Source of the DNA: Aspidapion aeneum
Lineage: Eukaryota; Arthropoda; Insecta; Coleoptera; Brentidae
Reading direction: 5' to 3'
Length of the DNA: 64,000 nt
Assembly (NCBI GenBank): GCA_963576565.1
Contig: OY755048.1
Span: 10,517,984 to 10,581,983 of the forward strand
Part shown: piece by piece, positions 13,354-26,396 of the stretch
Numbering within the stretch: position 1 is the stretch's first letter
Layout of the letters: each line of letters begins with the position of its first letter
Program-made: the position numbers and the translations under genes
The notes under the pieces: generated by a model
The model's database searches: none
Told to the model about the DNA's origin: nothing
What the model saw: the letters and a program-made list of their open reading frames with translations, nothing else

Positions 13354-13855
13354 TTGGCACAAATAACATGGGAGTTGGGCTTCGGTGAAATGCTGTAAGA
13401 CTTACGTATGTTATAGACGAGATTCTCCCATAAAAAGTTTAAATGGGACAAGTCTTCCCATGGGCCCTAGGAACTTTGGAATTTTCATCAAAAGTTTGCC
13501 ATTTGACAATGTTTTCATAATAAAAATAAACAAATAATTCAAAACATTTCGGAAATGTTTAGAAATAGAATTAGCTACCCTGGTGATAAGTTGTCAAATG
13601 AAAATAAATTGTTGAAATGTAGTGACCCGTGACCCTCGGTATTTACATACATAATGAAGGTCACTTATTTTAAAAATGCTCTACTATTAGCATCCTTAAA
13701 GGTGTGTGTTGGTCTAACAATTTTCCTAAATAAACTATCGTCAAAATGATGAACGGAAATTTCAAAACCTCTGAGGTTCATCCGAAGATCTCTATAACAG
13801 ACGTGACTCTAAAAGCATTCCACCGAAGCCCAACGCCCATGTAATTTGTGTGACG
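13354..13855. mobile_element. Imperfect long-TIR element (~500 bp)
   Basis: The left end (ACAAATAACATGGGAGTTGG, then GCTTCGGTGAAATGCT) and the complement of the right end (ACAAATTACATGGGCGTTGG, then GCTTCGGTGGAATGCT) match over roughly 70 bp with several differences. No ORF of note lies inside. It is a decayed MITE-like copy of unknown superfamily. Confidence 0.55.
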
Positions 13856-13889
13856 TTATTTACTTACTTTACATATTTAACTTTTTGCA

Positions 13890-14460
13890 GCTGTACAGGA
13901 TGGCCCCAATTCCCAAATGAGCTTTGATTTTCAAGATATCATTAAGCGTGAAAACCGTATCTCGATAAAACAAGCTTTATTCAAAAATGTACATTTTCAG
14001 AGGGGGCATAACTTTTTTATTTATAAAAATTTAATTTTGATGTAAATACAGTTTTAAGGTTTTTTAATAGAGAATCCAATTAAAAAATGTAATTTTATCT
14101 GTCAATTTTATTTTCTGAGATATTACATAAAGTTGATACTTTTCTTATGGAATGTCCCTCTTTTTATTTGATTTCTAAAATCAGCGTATTTGTTTATTCT
14201 CTTAGTTTAATCATTTTAAAATATTTTAACACAAATTGAAAAAATACAAAGAATGTAAAGAAATAAAGAGGTCATTCCATAAAGAAATACCAGTTTTATG
14301 AAATATCTCAACAACTAAAAGTGACACATAAAATTCAATTTGACAGTTGGAAATGTTCATAAATAAAAAAGTTATAGGCCCCCTTCCTAAATCCAGACAT
14401 TTTAAAAACAGCCCGTTCTGGAAATGAGGATGCAGTTTTTACCTTTATATTAAGACTCTT
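13890..14460. mobile_element. Old fold-back element
   Basis: Left and right halves are diverged inverted copies. Examples are GGGGGCATAACTTTTTTATTT on the left against AAATAAAAAAGTTATAGGCC on the right, and TATGGAATGTCCCTCTTT against AAAGAGGTCATTCCATA near the centre. No coding sequence is seen. Confidence 0.5.
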
Positions 14461-15075
14461 TTGAAAATGAAGTCTCGCATGTGGGATCAGTTTTCTTCTC
14501 TTTCGACATAAAAATATCTCAATAACATCAATGTAAAACGAACTTTTTAAAACATTTAAAACAATTAGGGTGCCATTTTACGCATAATATGCTCTTGTTC
14601 TCAAATAAGCAGAAGCAGCAAAAAAGTGTCCCACTTGAAAATAAAATTAATTTGTCTGTCTGTTGCTACTTGAAACAAAATGGCGCCACCATACACGTAT
14701 AGCAGTGCGTACAATGTCTTCAATATAAAATTAAAAACCGCTAAGTATTACAGTTTACGACATGTTTTTTTTCCTCATAATTTAATCCTCCCTTGCTTTC
14801 CCTAACAGCCAAAAACAGAAACTTTTGTTGGGAATTTAATTCTCAATATAAATTTTGAATCTGCATTTTTCTGGCTGCTAGAGTTGTGATTTTTTATTCG
14901 ACCCCCCCACTCCTACTCCCCTACAAACTCACCACTCTCACAAAAAGCTCATGGTCATATTCACGGGTACCAAATAATTGTGCCAAATTTGGTTAAAATT
15001 AGTTAAACGGTTTATGAATTATATGTATACAGATCGACACGAAAATTCATCGTCATAAATCGTCGCTAACATGAC

Positions 15076-15290
15076 GAAGGGGCGTATCTCAAAACACGCC
15101 AGATCTTAGTTGCGCCCACCTTAATTGCTAGTTTTAAATATATTTTGATTCGGCGAAGAGGCGTATCTCTATTGCAATATTTTACATTATCAGCATCTTT
15201 TACAGTTAAACAAACTCAGATTGAAGTTAATAAAAAATTTTACATGGGGTGGGTAATAAACGTGTTATTTTGAGATACGCCTGTTCGTTT
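15076..15290. repeat. Short inverted repeat element (GGCGTATCTC)
   Basis: GGGGCGTATCTCAAAACACG and GGCGTATCTC on the left face GAGATACGCC on the right. The interior is AT-rich without coding sequence. Boundaries are approximate. Confidence 0.4.
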
Positions 15291-15344
15291 TGTTAAAGAC
15301 TCTGCCAAGATCATACATGAAAATCGTCTAACAGTCCAAAGGCA

Positions 15345-15980
15345 AAAACTTGATATTCTTGATAACCGGAGATTATAAAAAAAACGCCATTCATCAAAAC
15401 AAGACAAGAGCAAAATCGGAGTTTAGTATAAAGTCGTTTATCAAAACTGGACAAAATCATAAAAAGAGGCCGGGCCTAGCATGAGCAACTCTCTCCTTTC
15501 TTTTACTTTACTGGTTCCGTCTCTCTTCCTCTCATACAAATCGGTCTCATGGAAGTTTGGGACCAAATTTAATCGGGAACAAATTATATTGTTGTTTTTG
15601 CACAAACAATAAACAAAAAAATAAAAATTTCTGTTTTTTTCTCCTCCTTCGTTTGAGAGGTCAAAATCGATGTTAACCAAACCAAACCTCTTAGTCAATG
15701 AATTGCAAATTAATCCTAACCAAGGATCCAACACCTGACCTTTTTCAAAAATGGGCTTTGCTTAATTAAAATGCCGTATTTGCTATAGCAATTTGTATGT
15801 AGATACGGCGTTTATAGCAATATCAGAACCGCTCTTCTTTAGGCGAATGTCACAAGCTAGGCTCGACTCCTTTTTATAATTTGTCCTGTTTTGATAAAAG
15901 ACGTTACGCAGAAATTCGATTTTGCTTTTATCTTGTTTTGAAGAATGACGTTTTTGATAATGTCCGGTTATTAATAATTC
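15345..15980. repeat. Diverged inverted repeat (~640 bp)
   Basis: The left part (CATTCATCAAAACAAGACAA, GTCGTTTATCAAAACTGGAC) and the right part (GTCCTGTTTTGATAAAAGAC, TTGTTTTGAAGAATGACG) are diverged inverted copies. This looks like a decayed fold-back element lying just upstream of the RTE-like LINE fragment. Confidence 0.45.
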
Positions 15981-16026
15981 GTCATATATATCCACAATAC
16001 ACAAAAAAGGAAGGAAATATATATGT

Positions 16027-17296
16027 GACAATTATAGAGGTATATCTGTGACTAGTACGCTAAGCAGAATATACGGTAAAATAATAAGAAATAAAGTGGA
16101 GAGCGAATATATAGAAATGGAGGCAGAAGAATAAGCTGGTTTCAGGGCGGGTAGATCGACTTCAAATCATCTCTTTTGTATAACCCAAGTTATTGAAAAG
16201 AAAATGGCATACGGACAAGAGCTGCATCTGCTTTACGTCGATTTGCAGAAGGCATATGATAGTATTCTACTAAATCTACTTTGGAAAGCGTTGGAAATCA
16301 CAAACATAAGCGTACAACTAATTAAGGCCATCAAAGAGTTATACCGCAATAGTAAGGCAAAAGTTTAAAAAAAGCAAAACTAACCAAAGGCTTTCAAGTA
16401 AATAAAGGTCTTAAACAAGGTTGCTTTATCTCGCCTACGCTCTTCAAGATATACTTGGAACAAGTCCTTAAAGTATGGAAGAGAAAATGCCAAAACATGG
16501 GAATTCCGTTGGACGAAACCACCTTGAATACTTTATGTTTCGCCGATGATCAGATAGTAGTGGCTCAGGAATATGACGACCTCGAATATATGACACGAAA
16601 AGTAATAGAAGAGTACAATAAGTGGGGACTAGAGGTTAATCTCAATAAGACAGAGTATATGTGTATCGGTGGAATGAAACAGGATCTAATCTTAAATACC
16701 GGGCAGGGAATTCAGTCCTGTGATGAGTATAAATACTTAGGTCTAAAAATTACAGCTGACGGAACACTAGACAAAGCTATAAAAGATCGAAACGTACAAG
16801 GAAGAAAAGCAATAACTTTATTAAATGGAATAATTTACCAAAGTATATCAAAACATAACAAAAAGCTTATATATAACACCATTGTAAAAAGTATTATTAC
16901 ATCGGCTCAGAAGTATGGCCAATCAAAGATAGAACAGAAAAAATGCTTTCCGCTACGGAGATGGACTATTGGAGAAGAGCAGCAGGGAAATCAAAAAGAG
17001 AAAGAGTTACAAATCAAAGAATAAGAGAAATTATGACAGTGGGTGAATGTACTTTAGTGGATGATATAAGAACAAAACAACTGGTGTGGTACGGACATGT
17101 ACACAGAATGAATAATGAAAGACTACCTAAACAAATACTACAATGGAAACCAACTGGCCGAAGAAAACGAGGACGGCCAAGGAGAAGCTGGAGAGAAGGA
17201 ATAGACAGTGAAATAAGAATAAGAGGCCTAGATGATGAATTATGGGCAAACAGAAACGAGTGGAGATTGGGTATCGGAAGACGTAGAACGTTGTGA
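16027..17296 (+). pseudogene. RTE-like LINE reverse transcriptase, 5'-truncated and frameshifted
   Basis: The conceptual translation starts in the finger region (NYRGISVTSTLSRIYGKII) and continues through GFRAGRST, LLYVDLQKAYDS, GLKQGCFISPTLF and the catalytic FADDQ (about 16540), then NLNKTEYMCIGG and YKYLGLKIT. The C-terminal part includes TEMDYWRRAAGKS, QLVWYGHVHRM and RKRGRPRRSW, a tail typical of RTE-like insect elements. An in-frame stop lies near 16133, the frame changes near 16360 and again near 16900, where a short segment seems lost. The endonuclease domain is missing. The longest intact piece is 16455-17024. It cannot make an active enzyme. Confidence 0.85.
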
Positions 17297-18009
17297 AACC
17301 GATAAAAAAAATATAATAAATATATTAATAATTCCGTTTTTAACATAGGACTGTCATGCCATTTTCCTTTATTATCTTAAACGATTTTTTATCTGTCCTT
17401 TATGATAAACTATGGGGGCCTATAGACACCAGTATAAAATTTATTATGGTATTCGAGGGTTCAAAATTACCTTTCCCGATACTGTGGTTTGATTGGTTTA
17501 AAATGGGTCAACCCTGTGTTATTTTAAACTCTGTTAAAAAGAGCTTTTAAAAAATTAGTTAACTATTCTCTATCAGCGCGAATAAATAAATAAAATGAAT
17601 TTGTATAGAAAAAAATTTACTTTGGGTAGCATTTTTAAATTAAATCCTGTATTTTAATTTGAGCGTTCAAATTCGCTACAAAATCATTTTCCGCCTGAAA
17701 GGTTTATTTTTTTGTGTGTAAAACAGAGGTTTGCCGTAGGTACGTACGTTAACAGAGGGATCCTGTATCCCGTTCAGGGGCAGGTTTATACAGGAGCAAA
17801 CTGAGGTAGCTGTTCAGGAGCACACAAAAAATAGTTGGAAAAAAATTTTGTGCAAATAAAATTAGCAGTAGGTTATAGTGGGTACGATTGTAACGCGGTA
17901 CAATTGTAACAACGAATATAACAAACTAAGTATCGATGTAACTTGAATCAACTACACCATGTGATGTAACAAATGTTGAGCACCTAGTTCCCTAATTTTT
18001 AGTGCAGCA

Positions 18010-18570
18010 CTTTCTAAGCACTTTTGATAAGACAGGAACAGGCTGTAAAGAACTAGAAAAAAGAATAGTAAAAGCAAAAAAGGTTATTGGATGTCTTAAC
18101 AGTATTTTACGGAGAGAGAGATAAAAAATAATGTAAAAATTAACATATATGAAACAATGGTGAAAAGCACACTGTTGTATGGAATCGAGACTTGTCGCAG
18201 AAAAATACAAAACGAAAATGGAAAGTGTCGAAATGGATGCAATAAGAAGATCAACGAGAATATCTAGAACATTTGACATAAGAAATGAGATCATAAAACT
18301 AAGAATGGGTATCGAGGGAAGCATAACGGATGAGATCACTAAAAGGCAACTCATATGGTACGGCCATGTACAACGGATGAACGACGAAAGATTACCAAAG
18401 TAGGTCCTAGAATGGCAACCAATAGAGCGCAGAAAAAGAGGACACCCTAAACTAGAATGACAACAGTCAATCTAAAGATTAATGAGTCAAAAAAATCTGA
18501 TAGAAGATAATTGTCAGGATCGAAGGAGGTGGAGAATAGGCGTCGGACAACGTAGAAAAACGTTCTAAAC
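18010..18570 (+). pseudogene. Second RTE-like LINE fragment (RT C-terminus only)
   Basis: Pieces in different frames match the C-terminal part of the element at 16027-17296. They read VKINIYETMVKSTLLYGIET, EMDAIRRSTRISR, RQLIWYGHVQRMNDERLPK and WQPIERRKRGHPK, ending RRWRIGVGQRRKTF. Several stops and frameshifts break it, including a stop right after ERLPK near 18402. It lies in the same orientation as the upstream fragment but is clearly diverged from it, so it is a separate, older insertion and not part of one element. Confidence 0.75.
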
Positions 18571-18787
18571 CGACATAATAGTAGACTTTCTAAAAAGTTA
18601 TTAAAAATTGTTTGATTAGTAATTTTTTTATTTTCTTTTGATATTTTTAGATACCTTCAGAATGTCTAATGTTTTTTGTCTTCTTATATCTTATAATTAT
18701 TACGTTGAGGTTATGTTTGCAATATTTTTCTACAAAGAGAAAATATTTTAAATTCTGGGTGTGGTACGAATATAACAGTTACAGGGG

Positions 18788-18813
18788 GTAGTAGTAGTAG
18801 TAGTAGTAGTAGT
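18788..18813. repeat. (GTA)n microsatellite, probable 3' tail of the adjacent LINE
   Basis: About eight GTA units directly adjoin the 3' end of the minus-strand LINE fragment at 18814-20075. Read on the minus strand it is (TAC)n. Short simple-repeat tails in place of poly(A) are known for some LINE clades such as I and RTE. Confidence 0.6.
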
Positions 18814-20075
18814 GTGGGGTAGGCTCTAGGCCTGGCGACTAGGCACATGAAGCGCCCTTTTCGCCAACCCCCGGGCATCCCCCCTACTGCGTCCTTCTTT
18901 CGCTAAGGAATCTGCCCGTCTTCTGTACAAAGGCCAGAATATCGGACCATCTCAGATTCAGAAGGTCCTCCGTCTCAAAGGCTTCCTCTTCGAATACCTC
19001 TCTTCTTGCCTCCTTGTATGCTTCACATGATGAGAGAAAATGCGCCGAGGTCTCGTCCTCGGCCCAACATCGCTCGCACGTCGCGTCCTCCTTCACTCTC
19101 ATCTTTGCCAGGTGTCCTTGTAGGACGCAGTGTCCGGTCAGGACTCCCACTATGGCTCCCACCTCTCTTCGTGTTCTACGGAGCAGCCAGTCCCTACGGG
19201 ATTTGCTGTAGCCTGTCACATACTCCTTCGCCTGTCTGGCGTTTCCTGTGTTGGTCCACTCCCTTTGTATCTCTTTCTGGGTCCACTCTGTTAGGGCCGA
19301 CTTCATTTGCCCTCTTGTGAGCCCCAGGAACGGTTCTGGCCCGACGCATTTCTGCTGGGATCCTCCCCTGGCGAGTCTGTCCGCTTTCTCGTTTCCGGGG
19401 ACTCACACGTGGCCTGGGACCCATACGAGCTCTACCTCTCTTACGCCGGCCAATTCCTGAAGTGCATCCGCACACTCCTGCACCAAACCTGCGGACATGG
19501 TTGGTTTACACAGTGCTTTCAGAGCAGCTTGACTGTCTGAACAGATGCAGAGGCGTTTTCCTGTTTCGTTCCTAATTTCTTCCTCCCATGTTAACGCCAG
19601 TATAGCGTAAACCTCTGCCTGGAAGACTGTTGCATTGGATCCCAGCGGGTAGCTTTTTCCAATGCTCTTGCTTTCCACGTACACTCCTGCACCGGTCGAA
19701 TTCCGGTCTGTCAGCCTTGATCCGTCTGTATAGCAGACCGTGGCGTCGCTAAGGAGTTCAGCTCCGTCCTCCTTCCATGCATCCCTTGGTGGTATGGTTA
19801 CACGGTATCTCCTTTTCTCCCTTAACCGCTTTTCTGGCATCGCTAGCCTGTACGTCGATAAAGGAATCTCCTTTTCCGTCACAGTCGCGATCTCCGAATG
19901 TCCTTTTTGTCCACCGCTCCTTCTCCACACGCCCGCGTCCCTTATCCTAAGGTATGCTGCCATCGCTTCCTTCTTTATCCAGGTGGACAGCGATGGGAGA
20001 CCCAGGATCGTATTCAGGGCTATGTTAGGAGTAGACCTTAGAGCTCCGGTGATGCTCAAGGTAAATAGGGGGTAA
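18814..20075 (-). pseudogene. LINE fragment with RNase H domain (I/R1-group-like), 5'-truncated
   Basis: The reading runs from 20059 downwards. It starts after the RT core (SITGALRSTPNIALNTILG, a typical post-RT segment), then shows an RNase H domain with acidic residues in CYTDGSR, FQAEVYAIL and CSDSQAALKA, followed by LVWVPGHV. The frame is lost between about 19410 and 19306. It resumes with EWTQKEIQREW, GVLTGHCVLQGHLAKM and a zinc-binding-like segment, CERCWAEDETSAHFLSSC, ending at 18884. RNase H plus the HxxxxC finger suits I-, R1- or LOA-group LINEs. Endonuclease and most of the RT are absent. Its GC content is clearly higher than the surroundings, which suggests a relatively recent insertion or different codon use. 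Confidence 0.85.
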
Positions 20076-22899
20076 ATATGTTTCTTTTAATTATATAGTT
20101 TAATTCATTAGAGCCTTAATTTCTGAGATGTTTAGAAAAAACGGCTTTACGGAATTTTATAGCGCATAAATTAATGTTAGGTGCAAATTGGGAGGTGCTC
20201 GAAATGTTTCAAATCCATTGTCTTACACCGTCGCGCTTAATTCATTATTTAAGTATCTTATAAAGCTTCATCAATTTTTTGACTAATTAGCGCTTTTGAA
20301 AAAATATATGTTTAGATTTTATAGTTATAATAGCTTAGTTTTGTTTATAGAATGAAAGTTTGGTTGAGTCACAATTGTACCTCAGGTATGTTAAAATTGT
20401 CTCGATGCTGAGTAAATTTGCAACACCTTGTTTTTAACATAAGAATGTAAATTTTTTCAAATTCAAATATAATTAAATTTTTTCTCATACTGGTTTACAG
20501 TAAAAGGTAAAAGGAAGAAACCAGATAAAATTCATGAACTTCCAAAAATTTCCTATGAAAATTTTACCTTTTTTTTTAAATTGTTCCATTCGTACCCGCT
20601 CTCTCCTACCTAATTTAGTTTTATTAGTTTTTTTGAACGCATTTTTCAAACCAATTTGAAAAGCACTTGTTCAAACAATTTTTTGGAAAGATACTGTTAT
20701 AAAAAAAAGCTATTCTTTGACTGGATCTTACCTAATTGGACCGGCGGCCGAATTCAACGTAATCCGGCCGGTCAGATTAGGTTAGGGGTCGGTTTGTTTT
20801 CCCGGGGACGCTTCTAAAGGTAAATCCGCCTCTGGCTGTATACCGATTTTGATTTTAATTCTCAATAAACGCGCTATTTATAACGCCAAAATTTTTCGAC
20901 GCTTTTAAGCAACATTTCAAGGCGCGTATATTTAGACCGTCATTATTTCACTATTAACATTTTTATGTTTATTAGTATCTACCGGGTGGGTTAACTCGAA
21001 ATTCATCAAAATCAAAAAGGCCAGAGACCAGTGTAAATATTTGTCTCAACAGTTGCTTTTAACACTTTTATTCCACTTGAGAGTAATTTGTACGCTCCTG
21101 AGAGTAGAGTAGACTCGCATGGTAGCAGCTATCTCTCTCTACATCGCGACTTCTGCTATAGCACTATCTCAATTCGAAATCGATTGCAAGTTCGAGAGTT
21201 GCTATCCGCTATCAGTGCCGTAGCCAGGCGTAGGTACTTGTCTAGGGCACCAAGGCCAGTGGACGCTAAAATGCATATTTAAAATTAAACCCCCAAAGAA
21301 ATGAGCAAAATTTATCAGGGGCCAACTGACCAATTGCGGCGTTATACTATTGAAACTAACCAAAAAAAAAATAATTTTTCTAAAATGTTCACCTGCGGCA
21401 TTTTTTGAGCTATGTCTAACTAATATTGTGGCTCAATTTTTTTCGATCTTCTAGAAGTTTTTTATGTTGCAAAAACTTTCTGGCGCCTTTTTTCCGAAAA
21501 ATACTTTATTTTTCTAAAATTTTTGTTGTATTCTACAAAAAAATTTCTGGGGCTAGTTTTTTTTTCAGAAAAGTACTTAATTTTTATAAATCTTTGTCGC
21601 CGCGCAATGTTTTTCCAATTTTCAAATAATTTTTTAAGAAGCAAAAATTTTCTTGTGGTGCCATTTTTCCGAAATTTACTAAGATTTTCTAAAATTTTTA
21701 CTTGCGTTACCATTCTCTTATTGTTCTACAAATTTTAGTCTGCAGCGCGATTTTTCTGAAAAGTACCAGGGACTGTAACTTCCCTTTGCCCCTGAAAGTA
21801 CTTAATTTTTTTTAATTATGCAATGTTTCCCTTATCTTCTCCACTCTTCCTCCTGTAGTAGTTTTTTTGCATTATATAGGCATTAAGCCCGGTGCTCAAG
21901 CTCCCAAAAATGGCCCGGTTAGGTGCTGCGCCCCTGATTTCTATGCATACTTATAAAATGCAATTTTTTTCCTATAGTGTTCGTGTTCATAATCGAGTTT
22001 TTCGAAACAGATTTAGAAGCAAACCAAACAGAACCCATGCCCTGACACAGCTTATATTTCTTAGTTCCAGTAAAAAAATTGCAAATATACAAACAATTTT
22101 TTACAAAATATCAATATTTTATACTTTGTTCACAAAAATGATCGCTGTCTGTTATTTATTACTCTCTAAGACATGTCCATTTGCAAAAAACACTCTTAGC
22201 AGGTCTTGAAAGCTGTTTTCGCATATGGACACCCCAAGAAAACGCTAAGAATTTTAGCATTATTCAAAATGCGCTCGTAAAATAAAGCCATCTTCGTTGT
22301 TTAAATTACTATATCTTTAAAAAACTAATTATGATTATGTTCATAATTAAAAAATTAGACACGGGGATTTCAAAGAAAAGTATTAATTTTCACCGGACAT
22401 CATACAGTAAAAAATATCAACGCGGTGGTACCGTGTTTTGCATTTAAATCGTTTTTTCGACAGCCTTTGTTGTAATATTCATTGGCAAATAAGTATACAC
22501 ACGGTATACGCAAGGCATACTAATAAGAGTTTGTTTTAAGCATATGGAAACGGTCTTGCATCTTAATAAGCTACGCTGCGGAGATTTGAATTGCTTGTTA
22601 ACCAACATCCGGTATTCTGCTCCTAAGAATCCTGGCTTCTGGCTAAGTGTAAATTTAAGTTCTTTATTTCAACGTTTCATGCACCCGGATTCATGATAAG
22701 CCACATTAAGGTTCTCTTGTTATCACCCCAAAAGAAAACGACTTTCCCAAAAATTTCTTAAGTTCATAAAAATTAGATAATTAAATCTAGTACCTAGTCT
22801 TTTGAATCTACGTAAAGTGATATAAAACAAGAAAACCCAATTCTACTAGACCCATAGGGCATAGAAAAGTAGTTGGCTAACAAGGAAAAGGTACATCAA
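20076..22899. other. No gene seen; includes a diverged A/T-rich tandem region at 21420-21760
   Basis: At 21420-21760 phrases such as TTTTTCCGAAAAATACTT, TTTTCTAAAATTTTT and GCAAAAACTTTCTGGCGCC recur about every 85 bp with strong divergence. The apparent ORFs on both strands there are a by-product of this repeat. The rest shows no supported feature. Confidence 0.5.
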
Positions 22900-25080
22900 G
22901 AAAGAAAAAAAAACTACTGCAGTTCAAGAAGTTTTAAAAAAAATTTCGATAAACACTAGAAGAAAGCAACCAAAATCAATTAAAAGACAAAAAAAATCAT
23001 CTTTCATATAAGAGGATACTCTAAGTGCCCCTATACTTTTTGTTGGCTCTGAAAATGATAATCATTTGACAATCTTAGAAGACGAACAGTTTATAAAACA
23101 AAAAACGATAAATGAATAAGGTAAAGAAAAAAAATTAAGAACGAAATATTGAAGTTTACCAAAATGAGGATAAAGATTTGGAATAAAAAAACTAAGATCA
23201 ATTCAAAATTAAAAGACGAAGAAAGATCAGCTTCTATTTCAGAGGCCCTATAATTTTTGCTATTAGGTAAATGATGATCATTTGATAAATTATGGAGTCC
23301 AGTAGCTATACTGCAAATCAATAATTTCGAGAAAATAATGATGATAAAGATTTAGAAAAAGCAAAGAAATCAGGTTTTATTTTGGAGGATCCTCGAAGAG
23401 AAATACTATAGAGAGAACAAGATTGTCGCGATTATGAAGACTTATTTTTGGTTCAATATTTATTGGATTTTCTTCTCCAAAAATTTAGGGAGATATTTTC
23501 TTCCTTTTTGTACATGCTCTACAGTCTACAGGGTCCAGTTTAGCAGAAAATGTAGTGACTCTACTGTCTTCCTAATTTACTTCAAAATTAAATTTAAAAG
23601 TATCTATTAATAAATGGTTCAGCTGCCGTTTAACTGGTATTTGATATATTTTTGAAAGAAGAGGAAGGATGTGTTACGGCGACTTAATCTCGTTTCGGCT
23701 TGTTTTACCTGGACTCACTAACTCGTTTCGACCCCAACGGTTTAATTAGCCGAACCGAAACTGTATCGGTTTCTTTCTGTCACTGTTATAACGATCTTTG
23801 CCTTCCGATCCCCATTTCTTTTTTTGTTTGTAAAAAAATAGTTTGTTCTCTAAGTCTCTTATTTCATTGTTGACTCCTTCTTATTTAATATCTTCTAACA
23901 CCGGATTACTTTCAATCTAAGATTGAGGCTTAATTTAAATTCTAAAATTTTTGTCAACAAGTTTTAAGAAAATTAAAAACTCAAAGTCGTCCTCCATTAA
24001 ATATTTTTTTCTTGACTTGAACCTCCATTTAGAGATATGGATTAGTTCTTTAATCTTAACAAGTTTTAAGCTTCAATTTTGTTTTATTTTTTTTTTTGTA
24101 TTTTAATAGTTTATTAAAGAAAAGAAGATAAATGAATAAAGTAAAGAAAAAAATATTAAGAACAAAATGTTGTAGTTTAACAAAATGACGATCAAGATTT
24201 GGAATAAAAAAACTAATCAATTAAAAATCAAAAGACAAAGAAAGATCAGCTTCCATTTCAGAGGATACCCTAAAAGGCCTATAGTTTTTGCTGATTATGT
24301 AAATGATGATCATTCGATAAATTAAGAAGTCGAATACAAAGAAGATTCTCGCGATTACGAAGACTTACGTAAACTTAATGTTCAGTTCAGTTCATTTCAA
24401 ACATGCTTTATTGTTCAAGAATATACAAACTCTTATTAACAAAGCTTAAACTTATTATTCAATATTTGTTGGATTTTCATCTCCAAAACTTTAGGGAAAT
24501 ATTTTCTTTTTTTTTATCAGAAAGGTAAAATAAAATGTATATGCTCTACAGGGTCTACTTTAGTAGAAAATGCAGTGACTCTACTGTCTTCCTAATTTAC
24601 TTCTAAATTAAATTTAAAAGTATCTATTAATAAATGGTTCAGCTGCCGTTTAACTAGTATTTGAAATATGTTTGAAAGAAGAGGAAGGATGTGTTACGAA
24701 AATCGAATCCCGTTTCATCTCGTTTTAGCTCGACTCTATTCTTAAATTAACTCGTTTCCACCCCAACGTCCCCCACTCAAACCAAACCTGTATCAATTTA
24801 TTTTTGGCACTGTTATAACGATCTTTGCCTTCCGACCCCATTTCTATTATTGTTTGTAAACCCATGGGTTGTGTTCTAAATCTCTTATTTCAATACAAAA
24901 TTTGAATGAACTCTGATTTCATTGACGACTCTTTCTTTTTTAATATTTTTTAACATCGGGGTACTTTTAAGATTGAGGCTTAATTTTGTTCTAGGACAAT
25001 ATTACTTGACTATCATAAACGTTGCTTTGCATACACATAGTTTAAAATAAGAAAATTTCAATATTTTTGTCAACAGAGTT
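22900..25080 (+). repeat. Diverged ~1-kb duplication with a third partial copy
   Basis: Segments at about 23095-24100 and 24120-25080 are direct copies. Shared phrases include AGATTTGGAATAAAAAAACT, GAAAGATCAGCTTC, GTGACTCTACTGTCTTCC, ATGGTTCAGCTGCCGTTTAA, GAAGAGGAAGGATGTGTTAC and TATAACGATCTTTGCCTTCC. Copy 2 has an extra ~70 bp (about 24380-24450). A weaker third match to the start of the unit lies at about 22960-23080. No intact ORF is seen, although at 23015-23085 a run reading EDTLSAPILFVGSENDNH hints at decayed coding sequence. Confidence 0.65.
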
Positions 25081-26268
25081 TAAGCTTCAATTATATTTTA
25101 ATTTTTTGTTTATTTTTGGGTTTTATTTGCGGACAAAGCCGAGTTGCATGAGGTCGAAACGGGATTTAGTGTCGTTAAGGCGTTTGGCGTGGAAAAAGGT
25201 ATATAAAACATATGCGACGCACGTGTTCCCGACCCATCACAAAACCCTGAAAATTTTTCGGCTTTAACACTCTGTAAATAAACTACCTAAAGGAAGATTT
25301 AGGTTTTCATAAAATTTTTAAAATAAAAACTTGGTGATATTTTTAAAACTAAAACTTGTTTTTTAATTTATTTGCAGTCAAAATATTATTGCAAATTATT
25401 GAAACGGTCAGTTTGGTATATAAATAAAGAGTAAGAATTCATAAAGTCCTGTGATACAAATTAAAAAAGACACTAAGATAAAAACGGACTGATTTTTAAC
25501 TTTAAAAAATAATTCAAAATATTGATATTTGAACAAATTTGTAGTTTAAAAAAATCTATTTATCTTTACAACAACGGAAAAGCTAACAATTGTCAAACTT
25601 CTGTCAACTTTAAAAGCAGTATTTTGAAATTAAAAAAACACATTAAACTCAATTAGACTCTACATAAGATGTGGTTTTGGGAATTTCACAACATAATTTT
25701 ATTTAGCACTTACCAAAAATGCTACTAAACCTTTAATTTTTAGATGAATCAAACATAACGGAAACATTTTTTAAACAGTTACTTTTGTACTCATAAACAT
25801 CGCAAATTATTACAAAAATTTGTTAACCTCTCCTTAGTTTTATGTTATTCTTTACCAATGACTTAATGAACTCTCTTGTTTTATTTTGAAGGTAGTTAGT
25901 TTGACTTTCTCAGTGTCAGTTTCTAAAAAACAGTTTTATAGACAGTAACTGTACACCTGAAGTAATAAACTATTTTTAGATTTATTAAGATTGAACTGAG
26001 GAGTGAGCAGCTCTGTGTAACAGCCTTAACATCCGGTCTAGGCAGAAAGAAACTTTTGTTTTTTGGAAAACTTCGTCTTTTTTTATCGTATCGCCATGAC
26101 CAGCGTTTGATTGGTAAGATTAAATAATAATTAACACTAAAAAAATATTTTAATAAAATTGTGTTTTCAATTTTTTTTCTTAAAAGGATTCAAAAATTGA
26201 AAATTAATTTTTCCAACAAAAATGCTATTGGTCAAAAATATGTTTACACAATGCAAAATCTATTAGTT
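25081..26268. other. No gene seen; AT-rich
   Basis: No coding region, RNA gene or repeat structure could be supported. Confidence 0.5.
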
Positions 26269-26280
26269 ATAATAATTATT
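26269..26280. repeat. Left copy of 12-bp flanking direct repeat (possible target duplication)
   Basis: ATAATAATTATT here is repeated exactly at 28035-28046, directly flanking the hammerhead-bearing inverted repeat on both sides. The sequence is AT-rich and nearly palindromic, so chance cannot be excluded. Confidence 0.55.
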
Positions 26281-26396
26281 AAACAAGTTTCATGGCTAAT
26301 CGGGCAAAAAGGAGTTTTTTGTTTCCCTTATATTTTTCCGTGGGTAGCTTGAAAGCTTAACCTCACGGGGGTCCAAGATCTAATGGACACCTAATA

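Noticed and set aside
16079..18570. One RTE element with a long internal gap
   Set aside because: Both fragments include the same RT C-terminal segment with clear divergence, so they are two separate insertions.
19006..20075. Plus-strand ORFs over the RNase H LINE
   Set aside because: The minus strand carries clear RNase H motifs; the plus-strand ORFs are their antisense shadows.
21426..21738. Overlapping F/S/K-rich ORFs on both strands
   Set aside because: They arise from the diverged A/T-rich tandem repeat in this segment.
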